Origin: Deltaproteobacteria bacterium
Lineage (GTDB): Bacteria; Myxococcota_A; UBA796; UBA2385
Direction of reading: 5' to 3'
Assembly (NCBI GenBank): GCA_016845285.1
Contig: JAERSX010000922.1
Location: forward strand, 1-8,318
DNA length: 8,318 bases
Position numbers and translations under genes: made by a program. Positions 1 through 5,295 of the stretch are shown piece after piece. Position 1 is the stretch's first letter. Each line of letters starts with the position of its first letter. A model generated the notes under the pieces. It did no database searches and was not told where the DNA came from. It was given only the letters and a program-made list of their open reading frames with translations.

Positions 1-2
1 GC

Positions 3-647
3 GACAGCCTCATCGAGCTGGCGCCGGGCGGTGGAAAGCGCGTGCTTTGGAACGTCTTCGACCACTTCACGCCCGACCTGAGCCAGACCTACGAGATCAC
101 CATGAACGTCGCCGACGACGCCGAGGACTGGTCTCACGCCAACGGCTTGTCCTACGACGCCGAGACCGACCAGTTCCTCATCTCGGTCTCGGGCATCCAC
201 ACCATCGTGGGGGTGGATGGAGAGACGGGCGACCAGGTCTGGTCGGTGGGGGAGGCCGGCGTGGAAGGCGAGCACTACGCCGCCGACACCGATCTCGTGT
301 ACTGGCCCCACTCCGCATACCGCTACGATGACGACCACATCGTGGTCTTCAACCGAAACGACTACGCCACCCAAGAGTGCAGCGAGGTGGAGATCCTCCG
401 CCTCGACGGCACCACCAGCACCGCCGAGCCCTCGCTGGTCTACGAAGGACTCGACTGCCTGAGCGTGTACTACCTGGGCGAGGCACAGCCCCTGTCAGAC
501 GGCGGCATCCAGGTGGTCTGGACGACGAGCGGTCGGGTCGACCACATCGACAACGACGGCGCCCTACGCTGGTCTCTCACCGCAGACCTCGGGGCGGGCA
601 TCGCCTTCAGCGACTTCGCGCAGACGCTCTACCCGAGCGGTGGCTGA
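3..647 (+). CDS. Arylsulfotransferase (ASST)-like beta-propeller protein, 5'-truncated
   Basis: The frame is open from the left edge of the window to the TGA at 645-647, so the N-terminus is missing and only the last ~214 residues are seen. The fragment resembles the arylsulfotransferase/PQQ-propeller group. A D-W-S-H-A-N motif (bases 126-143) is followed by a blade ending in D-G-E-T-G-D-Q-V-W-S-V-G, like the family's 'DWxHxN ... IDGxTGxxxWxLG' pattern. A second conserved histidine lies in Y-W-P-H-S (bases 300-314), where the family has its 'HD/HS' motif, and a third blade contains S-G-R-V-D-H-I-D. Characterised ASSTs are periplasmic and move sulfate between phenols, but many propellers of this group have no proven activity, so sulfotransferase function is inference. 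The gene ends 10 bases before the next start, suggesting co-transcription with the DUF3604 lipoprotein. Any signal peptide lies outside the window. Confidence 0.72.
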   Translation, partial: DSLIELAPGGGKRVLWNVFDHFTPDLSQTYEITMNVADDAEDWSHANGLSYDAETDQFLISVSGIHTIVGVDGETGDQVWSVGEAGVEGEHYAADTDLVYWPHSAYRYDDDHIVVFNRNDYATQECSEVEILRLDGTTSTAEPSLVYEGLDCLSVYYLGEAQPLSDGGIQVVWTTSGRVDHIDNDGALRWSLTADLGAGIAFSDFAQTLYPSGG

Positions 648-657
648 GCTGACGCCC

Positions 658-2679
658 ATGGGGTTCTTCCCTGCCGGGCGACCGAGTCCCCTCCTCCTCG
701 CCGTGCTGGTGAGCGCGTGCCGCGTGGAGCCACTCGGCCCGCTGGACATCGGGCCGGCCGGCACGAACGACACGGCCGACACGGCCGACACGGACGCCCC
801 CCCGGGCAGCCCGAGCGGCGTGGTGGGCAGCGAAGGCGCCTGGATCTCGGCCACCATCAGCGCGGGCACCCTCCTCGAGCGGGTCGATGACGGCGCCCAG
901 TGGGCCCCCGAGGTCGAGCTCGACGGCGTGTCTCACTGGAGCGTGCCCGACGCAGATCCCGCAGCGGTCTGGCGGCTGGTCGACAGCGAGGGCACCGCGG
1001 GCCCCGAGACCACCCTCGACCCCCTCGACGCGACGGCAGAGGTGCCCGACCAGCGGCTGCTCTGGGCCGACGAGGCCGTGCTCCTCGGCGTGAGCGCGGC
1101 GGCCGACGCTGGGGTGGCCCTGTGGCTACATGCCGAGCTGGAGGGCACGAGCGGGCGCATCGACCCCACCTGCCTCGGCGAGGCGGACACCACCTGGAGC
1201 ACCTGCTTCGACGACACCATCGCGGGCCTCCCATTGGACCAGAGCCTGTCGCTGATCCTCGCCGCCGACGCCCCCGCCACCATCGACCTGCGCCTGGTGG
1301 TCGCGCCCGAGGCGCTGCCCGACGCAACCCTCTTCAGCGAGGAGCTCGAGCTGGGCACCCTCGGCCGGACCCTGCTCTGGGGCGACCTGCACGCCCACTC
1401 CAACCTCTCCCAGGACGGCTGCGAACAACCGGAGTCCGGGTGCGACTCTCGCGAGGGCGAGGCCGGCGGCGACTTCTTCGATCAAGCCCTGTCGAACGAC
1501 CTCGACTTCGCAGCCATGACCGAGCACGCCGAGCTGGAGCTCTGGTACGACGGCGATGCGACCGCCCGGGAGATCTGGGCCCTGCAACAGGACCGCATCG
1601 CCGAGGCCGAGGGCACCGGGCTCATCCCCATCCTCGGCTACGAGTGGACCTTCGGTGGCGGCTCCAACAAGACCAACGAGGAGGGACAGATCGTCGGAGG
1701 TCACAAGACGGTGCTCATCGAGGACCCGACCGCCTGCACGGCCTGGCGGATCGCGGCCTTCCGTGGCCCCGACAGCCGCGACAAGCCCCAGTCCGAGGAG
1801 TTCTACGCCGAGCTGAACCCCATCGTGGCAGCCGATGCCACCCAGCTGTACACGCGCTTGGCCGAAGCGGCAGAGTCCAGCGACGACTGCGAGGACACAC
1901 GGGCACTCTCCTTCGCCCACCACTCGGCCCTGCCGCTGCCACAGATCACCGACTGGTCGAACCCGGACAGCGCCCCCGACCCGGACCACGAGCCGGTGAT
2001 CGAGATCCACAGCGAGCACGGAAGCTCCGAGTGCGCCGACTCGGAAGCCGATGGGTGTGACTTCGGCCTCAACCCCGAGCAGGGCTTCATGGGGACCGGC
2101 TCGGTGCAACGAGCGCTGGAGGCCGGCTACCGCCTGGGCTTCGTGGGGGGCACCGACTCCCACGACAGCCGACCCGGCTCCCTCGAGGACGGACCCAGCG
2201 CCACCGACTCCTGGTCGGACACCGACGAGGACGGCGAGAACGGCGAGGACAGCGAAGACGAGCCCCTGTGGCAGGTCCACGACGGCGCGGTCACGGGCGC
2301 CATGGTCGTGGCCCCTGCCGACCGCACCGCCCTCTTCGATGCCCTGTTCGCCCGAGAGACCCTGGTGAGCTCCGGGCCCCGCCTGGCCGTGCGTGCCGTC
2401 CTCGTAGACGCCGAGGGAGCGCTCCACCTGCCCGGGAGCGACGTGGCCAGTGGGGACGCCCGGCTGTGGGTGGAGCTGCCGGCAGATGGGGCCGATGACC
2501 TCGTGTCCATGGAGCTGCTTCGGGTGGGAGACAGCAGCCTGGCAGCCTGGACCGACGGCCCGAGCCTCGACGAGACCGTCAGCCTCGTCACCGACGAGGT
2601 GCTCTACCTACGGCTCCGCTTCGAGAACACCGACGGCGAGCCCGAGCGGATCTGGCTGTCGCCCTGGTTCGTGGACTGA
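658..2679 (+). CDS. DUF3604 / PHP-like metal-dependent hydrolase lipoprotein
   Basis: A 673-residue protein. I chose ATG 658 over in-frame GTG 640 because GTG 640 overlaps the previous gene, and ATG 658 gives a compact lipoprotein signal with lipobox V-S-A-C (lipid-anchor Cys21). A flexible D/T/A linker follows. Residues ~40-235 look like a beta-rich N-terminal region. From ~238 the DUF3604 (PHP-like) pattern appears: G-D-L-H-A-H-S (242-248), M-T-E-H (287-290), F-A-H-H-S (419-423), E-I-H-S-E-H (449-454) and G-G-T-D-S-H-D (497-503). These His/Asp/Glu positions fit the multi-metal site of the PHP/amidohydrolase-type barrel. Cysteines in short pairs (C255/C262, C459/C467) would suit disulfides outside the cytoplasm. 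Residues 521-526 form a D-x-D-x-D-G acidic loop that may bind calcium. The C-terminus (~540-673) looks like a beta domain. The substrate is unknown; DUF3604 has no settled reaction. The gene is probably in an operon with the upstream propeller protein. Confidence 0.85.
   Translation: MGFFPAGRPSPLLLAVLVSACRVEPLGPLDIGPAGTNDTADTADTDAPPGSPSGVVGSEGAWISATISAGTLLERVDDGAQWAPEVELDGVSHWSVPDADPAAVWRLVDSEGTAGPETTLDPLDATAEVPDQRLLWADEAVLLGVSAAADAGVALWLHAELEGTSGRIDPTCLGEADTTWSTCFDDTIAGLPLDQSLSLILAADAPATIDLRLVVAPEALPDATLFSEELELGTLGRTLLWGDLHAHSNLSQDGCEQPESGCDSREGEAGGDFFDQALSNDLDFAAMTEHAELELWYDGDATAREIWALQQDRIAEAEGTGLIPILGYEWTFGGGSNKTNEEGQIVGGHKTVLIEDPTACTAWRIAAFRGPDSRDKPQSEEFYAELNPIVAADATQLYTRLAEAAESSDDCEDTRALSFAHHSALPLPQITDWSNPDSAPDPDHEPVIEIHSEHGSSECADSEADGCDFGLNPEQGFMGTGSVQRALEAGYRLGFVGGTDSHDSRPGSLEDGPSATDSWSDTDEDGENGEDSEDEPLWQVHDGAVTGAMVVAPADRTALFDALFARETLVSSGPRLAVRAVLVDAEGALHLPGSDVASGDARLWVELPADGADDLVSMELLRVGDSSLAAWTDGPSLDETVSLVTDEVLYLRLRFENTDGEPERIWLSPWFVD
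769..794 (+). repeat. 9-bp tandem repeat coding the lipoprotein linker
   Basis: The unit GACACGGCC occurs twice in tandem (769-777, 778-786), followed by a partial third copy (787-794). It encodes Asp-Thr-Ala repeats just after the lipid-anchored cysteine of the DUF3604 lipoprotein. This is a low-complexity tether that would hold the domain away from the membrane. The repeat could vary in copy number between strains by slippage, always in steps of three residues without a frameshift. Confidence 0.6.
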
Positions 2680-2688
2680 CCCCGGACA

Positions 2689-2704
2689 GGCCGACGGCAC
2701 GGCC
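2689..2704. terminator. Possible bidirectional hairpin between convergent genes
   Basis: The 33 bases between the convergent stops at 2679 and 2713 contain GGCCG (2689-2693) and CGGCC (2700-2704) around a 6-base loop. The 5-bp all-GC stem sits where a shared terminator is expected. No T-tract follows on either strand, and short GC hairpins are frequent by chance in DNA this GC-rich, so the assignment rests mostly on position. Confidence 0.25.
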
Positions 2705-2712
2705 CCGCCTGC

Positions 2713-3252
2713 TCAGCCTCGCGCGGCCACCAGGGCCATCAGCGCCGCCAGCTCAGCGGCCCTGTCGGCATCCTGAACCACCCCTGTCTCCGCATCGAAG
2801 CTCGACCGGAAGCTCGGGAGGCTGAAGCCGCCGAGGACCTCGGCCCCCCAGTGGGGCATCACCGAGGTGAGCGCGCCGAGGTTGGTGGACCCGCCTCGGC
2901 CTCCGGGCGAGGTGGCGAGCAGGGCGACGGGACGGGCGAAGAAGCGCCCCTCGCGCGGCGTGCGAGAGAGCCAGTCGATGGCGTTCTTGAGCATGGCGGG
3001 CATGGAGCCGTTGTGCTCCGGGCTCGCAAGCACCACCACCGAGGCGGCCTCCAGGCGCTTCCGGAGGGCCAGAGCGTCGGCGGGGAAGCCGTGCTCTCGC
3101 TCGTGATCCGGGCTGTACAGGGGGAGGTCCAGCTCCCGCACCCAGACCTCGTCGACCTCGGTGCCTGCCGGCAACATGGAGAGGGCCGCGTGGAGCAGCC
3201 GACGGTTGATGGAGGTCGACGACGGGCTTCCACAGATGGCGAGAACGGACAC
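2713..3252 (-). CDS. NADPH-dependent FMN reductase (flavodoxin fold)
   Basis: A 179-residue cytosolic flavoprotein, the usual length for the NADPH-dependent FMN reductase family (SsuE, ChrR/YieF and azoreductase relatives). The N-terminal strand is followed by the FMN-phosphate loop G-S-P-S-S-T-S-I-N (8-16), corresponding to the family's GSxRxxSxN. The central signature S-P-E-H-N-G-S-M-P-A-M-L-K-N-A-I-D-W (77-94) is close to the canonical PEYNGSxPGxLKNAIDW, with His80 in place of Tyr. S-P-G-G-R-G-G (115-121) forms the third flavin-side loop. Such enzymes reduce FMN, quinones, chromate or azo compounds with NAD(P)H; the substrate cannot be told from sequence. The start is GTG, supported by a good ribosome binding site. 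It is the last of three minus-strand genes, 94 bases after the small lipoprotein gene, with no clear functional link to it, and may have its own promoter. Confidence 0.9.
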   Translation of the reverse strand: MSVLAICGSPSSTSINRRLLHAALSMLPAGTEVDEVWVRELDLPLYSPDHEREHGFPADALALRKRLEAASVVVLASPEHNGSMPAMLKNAIDWLSRTPREGRFFARPVALLATSPGGRGGSTNLGALTSVMPHWGAEVLGGFSLPSFRSSFDAETGVVQDADRAAELAALMALVAARG

Positions 3253-3256
3253 GATG

Positions 3257-3261
3257 CCTCC
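3257..3261 (-). promoter_or_regulatory. Shine-Dalgarno site fixing the GTG start of the FMN reductase
   Basis: On the minus strand GGAGG lies four bases before GTG 3252. It decides for this GTG as the start, which also places the phosphate-binding loop at the usual distance from the N-terminus. Confidence 0.75.
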
Positions 3262-3317
3262 GAGACGTCTGAACGACCCTCAGGCCCCTAGCCCGAGCCC
3301 AGCCCGCCGACGAGCGC

Positions 3318-3341
3318 GGCGTGGTGACCTGCTCCAACGCC
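3318..3341 (-). terminator. Possible hairpin after the small lipoprotein gene
   Basis: On the plus strand GGCGTGG (3318-3324) pairs with CCAACGCC (3334-3341). This gives seven base pairs with one bulged base around a 9-base loop. It begins six bases past the stop codon of the minus-strand small lipoprotein gene, the expected place for a terminator or a 3'-end stabilising stem. No T-tract follows, so intrinsic termination is uncertain. The rest of the 94-base gap up to the FMN reductase shows only short AGCCC repeats (3290-3305) and an 8-base palindrome. Confidence 0.3.
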
Positions 3342-3346
3342 CTCGA

Positions 3347-3874
3347 CTACTCCGCGACTTGCGGCGTCACGCTGGGCGTCGGCGCCGAAGGCATGGTCAG
3401 GTCTTCCTCCCACAGGCGCACCGTGCCCACCTCGTCAGGCGAGACCGCGAAGCGGAATTCACCCCGCTCCTTGGCCCGCGGCGGAACCGTGATCTGCAAG
3501 AGCGCGCCAGTTCCAGCCCGCTGGACGAAGCCGTCCTTGTCGAGCACCGTGACCTCCAGCCCGGAGAACCGCAGGGGCGCATCGGACTGGTTGTCGAGGG
3601 CCAGCACCACAATGGCTGCCCCCGGCACCCCGGTGACCTCGTGGACCGAGACGGCCCCGATGCCCTCGAGGTCGGCGTAGCTGGCCACCAGCGTGGCCCC
3701 GTCGACCGACTTGCCCGCCTTTCGGCCCTCTTCGATGCCCTCGGCCACCCCGGTGGTGACCTCCTTGGTGGTCTCCACGGTCTTGCCCACCACCGTCGAG
3801 GTGCAGCCGCGCCAGAAGTCACCCGAACAACCGCTGAGGGCGAACATGGCGATGAGGGTCAGGGCGCGAGACAT
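3347..3874 (-). CDS. Small lipoprotein with LEA/FxLyD-like beta domain
   Basis: A 175-residue predicted lipoprotein. The signal peptide ends in lipobox L-S-G-C with the anchor at Cys16, and Ser17 at +2 would favour the outer membrane by the E. coli rule. Residues ~28-57 form a Gly/Glu/Lys-rich helical stretch (T-T-G-V-A-E-G-I-E-E-G-R-K-A-G-K). A strand-rich domain (~60-160) follows, with N-Q-S-D-A-P-L-R-F (95-103) and a D-K-D-G turn (112-115), then basic and acidic strands. This resembles the 'difference between two residues' immunoglobulin-like folds of LEA2/FxLyD lipoproteins, but the match is by pattern only and no function is implied. A second cysteine (Cys24) lies near the anchor. The ATG at 3874 has GGAG five bases upstream. 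The gene starts 57 bases after the large lipoprotein gene on the same strand, so co-transcription is plausible. Confidence 0.78.
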   Translation of the reverse strand: MSRALTLIAMFALSGCSGDFWRGCTSTVVGKTVETTKEVTTGVAEGIEEGRKAGKSVDGATLVASYADLEGIGAVSVHEVTGVPGAAIVVLALDNQSDAPLRFSGLEVTVLDKDGFVQRAGTGALLQITVPPRAKERGEFRFAVSPDEVGTVRLWEEDLTMPSAPTPSVTPQVAE

Positions 3875-3931
3875 AGGAACTCCGGGGCAGTGCGGCCTAT
3901 GTCACCGCTTCGCCCACGACAACGCAGTGCC

Positions 3932-5164
3932 CTAGAGGTCTTCGACAGCGACGTCACCCTCGAAGAAGTGGAGCCGCTCGACCGCGCTCAGGGTGTCGAT
4001 CGCCCCGTCGGTGTGCGTGACGGTGAGGGGCTCCCCCCCGCTCAGCGTGTAGTCGTCGCGTGAGCCGCAGTAGACGACGGTGTCGGTGCCCGCGCCGCCG
4101 TCGAGAGCGTTGCTGCCGGCGTTCGACACGAAGGTGTTGTCGCCCTCGTGGCCCTGGACGGACGCATCGCCGCTGCCCAGCAGGTGCACCGCATCGAAGT
4201 AGCGGCTCTTGTGCGTGTAGGGCTCGTCGGCGTCGAAGACGAGGGAGAGGGTGCCCGCGAAGTCTGGATGGACGGGCTCTGGCAGCGGCAGCTGGCCAGG
4301 CAGGAAGGCCTCGAAGAGCTCGAGCCCCGCGGGGTCTTTCGAGGCGACCTCGTCGCGAGTCTTGGCGATGTAGACCCCCCACATGCCGCCCTCGCCCTCG
4401 TCCCACGGGCCCCAGAGGCCGTAGGCGCTGTCGATGACCGAGGCGATGTACTCCTGGGCCAGGCTGTCTTCCTCCTCGAGCTCCTCGAGCCACTCCTCGA
4501 CCCCTGGCTCGACGGGAATTCCCCACCGGCCATCTTCGATGGCGCTCTCGGCCTCGGCGAGCAGCTCGGCCTGGTAGTCGGGCAGAGCACCCGGCATGTA
4601 GGTGCCGATGCCGGTGTCGTGGACCAGGTGGAAGATCTCCTCCATGGCGGCGTCGCGGTGGTCGAAGTCGTTGTCCATGAACCAGCGGTGGCCAGCCACG
4701 GGCGTCTCGTCCTCGTAGAGGGGCTGCGCGGGCACATCGGGCTCGTTGCCCTCGGAGTGCTCGCCGCTCGGCAGCACGAGCACCGCCCCGTTGTCGGCCA
4801 TGGCGTTGGCCACCGCGGTCTTGTCGGCGCCGTACCGGCTGCCCGGGTGATCCTCGAGGAAGCCACGCAGCAGGTTTCGGGCGCGCAAGATCTGGACATC
4901 GTTGAGGTCTTCGTGGGCGAAGATCGCGATGACCGACCCGTTGGGGGCGACCACCTCGGTGTACCGGCTCAGATCCTCGCGCAGATAGCGGGAGTAGCTC
5001 TCCGGGGTGTCGATGATCACCTCGGGGCCGTTGCGGCAGGCGTCGTGTGCGGTGTCTGGCACATCGACATCGGGCACCTGAGGCTCAGAGGGCTCGCCGT
5101 AGCCAGGCTGCCCCTTTCCCGGATTGCAGGCCACGAGCACGGAGAGAGCGAGGGGCATGCGCAT
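3932..5164 (-). CDS. Lipoprotein with unassigned E-x2-H-x2-H domain and RTX-like C-terminus
   Basis: A 410-residue protein. I start it at ATG 5164, not GTG 5173, because GTG 5173 lies inside a strong ribosome binding site. The very short signal ends in lipobox L-V-A-C (Cys13), followed by a Pro/Asp/Glu-rich tether (~14-45). The central region (~48-290) is a domain I cannot name. Its most striking motif is E-E-I-F-H-L-V-H-D (175-183), followed by an acidic helical run (W-L-E-E-L-E-E-E-D) and by E-Y-I-A-S-V-I-D and Y-G-L-W-G-P-W. The E-x2-H-x2-H arrangement within a predicted helix could bind a metal, but it is not a standard HExxH. The C-terminal part (~325-395) resembles the end of an RTX/serralysin-type calcium-binding region: G-S-G-D, G-D-N-T-F, then N-A-L-D-G-G-A-G-T-D-T-V-V-Y (352-365) and R-D-D-Y-T. 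RTX-like ends are usual in secreted proteins and unusual on a lipid-anchored one. The role is unknown. Confidence 0.8.
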   Translation of the reverse strand: MRMPLALSVLVACNPGKGQPGYGEPSEPQVPDVDVPDTAHDACRNGPEVIIDTPESYSRYLREDLSRYTEVVAPNGSVIAIFAHEDLNDVQILRARNLLRGFLEDHPGSRYGADKTAVANAMADNGAVLVLPSGEHSEGNEPDVPAQPLYEDETPVAGHRWFMDNDFDHRDAAMEEIFHLVHDTGIGTYMPGALPDYQAELLAEAESAIEDGRWGIPVEPGVEEWLEELEEEDSLAQEYIASVIDSAYGLWGPWDEGEGGMWGVYIAKTRDEVASKDPAGLELFEAFLPGQLPLPEPVHPDFAGTLSLVFDADEPYTHKSRYFDAVHLLGSGDASVQGHEGDNTFVSNAGSNALDGGAGTDTVVYCGSRDDYTLSGGEPLTVTHTDGAIDTLSAVERLHFFEGDVAVEDL

Positions 5165-5169
5165 GTCGG

Positions 5170-5176
5170 TCACCTC
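5170..5176 (-). promoter_or_regulatory. Strong Shine-Dalgarno that decides the lipoprotein start
   Basis: The minus strand reads GAGGTGA here, a 7-base match to the 16S anti-Shine-Dalgarno, ending five bases before ATG 5164. The in-frame GTG at 5173-5171 is embedded in this site and has no ribosome binding site at a usable distance, so ATG 5164 is preferred and the protein is three residues shorter than the longest reading. Confidence 0.75.
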
Positions 5177-5188
5177 TGCACCACGCCA

Positions 5189-5228
5189 GCGGTGGCCCGT
5201 TGCACCCCCTTCGACACGCGGTGGCCCG
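5189..5228. repeat. Perfect 11-bp direct repeat in the divergent promoter region
   Basis: GCGGTGGCCCG occurs at 5189-5199 and again at 5218-5228, 29 bases start to start. Each copy is followed within a few bases by GCACC (5202-5206 and 5235-5239), so the similarity extends beyond the 11-mer. Two copies of a site about three helical turns apart between divergent genes is the usual look of an operator for a DNA-binding regulator. No regulator gene is visible in the window. Chance duplication in GC-rich DNA cannot be excluded. Confidence 0.45.
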
Positions 5229-5239
5229 AGATGGGCACC
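5220..5239. repeat. Imperfect inverted repeat overlapping the second direct-repeat copy
   Basis: GGTG-g-CCC (5220-5227) pairs with GGG-CACC (5233-5239) around the 5-base spacer GAGAT, giving seven pairs with one bulged G. It overlaps the second copy of the 11-bp repeat and lies 57 bases before the start of the hydrolase gene. It could be a dimeric regulator site or a 5' leader stem if transcription starts upstream of it. Confidence 0.35.
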
Positions 5240-5295
5240 ACCCGCTTGGGGACATCGACCGTAGCCGCCGCTCGCACTCTGTAGGATAACCGTGC

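Larger units (their letters stand above)
5165..5295. promoter_or_regulatory. Divergent intergenic region, presumed back-to-back promoters
   Basis: The 131 bases separate the minus-strand lipoprotein gene from the plus-strand hydrolase/ACP/dehydrogenase operon and must hold promoters for at least the operon. I cannot assign a convincing -35/-10 pair. TAGGAT (5282-5287) resembles a -10 hexamer but has no -35 at 16-19 bases and lies almost on top of the start codon. AGGA within it could equally be a weak, distant ribosome binding site for ATG 5296. The region contains the direct repeat and hairpin listed separately. Confidence 0.5.

Noticed and set aside
1126..2427. Long minus-strand open frame (433 codons) opposite the DUF3604 gene.
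   Set aside because: It is a shadow of strong codon bias: Val/Gly/Leu/Ala-rich, no domain motif, and fully antisense to a gene with clear family motifs.
3263..3270. 8-bp palindrome AGACGTCT just upstream of the FMN reductase ribosome binding site.
   Set aside because: Palindromes this short are common by chance and no second copy or extended symmetry is present.
3887..3930. GCAGTGC repeated at 3887-3893 and 3924-3930 in the gap between the two lipoprotein genes.
   Set aside because: A 7-base repeat in a 57-base GC-rich gap is not convincing, and the second copy abuts the stop codon of the upstream gene.
5233..5250. GGGCAC...CTTGGG resembling a sigma-54 -24/-12 promoter upstream of the hydrolase operon.
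   Set aside because: The GG and downstream GC elements are not ten bases apart (TT stands where GC is required), so the strict sigma-54 spacing fails.
4148..5284. Long plus-strand open frame (378 codons) opposite the large lipoprotein gene.
   Set aside because: Its composition is that of an antisense shadow, with no recognisable motif, while the minus-strand frame has a lipobox, an RTX-like end and a strong ribosome binding site.
5282..5287. TAGGAT as a sigma-70 type -10 box for the hydrolase operon.
   Set aside because: No -35-like hexamer lies 16-19 bases upstream, and transcription would begin essentially at the start codon.
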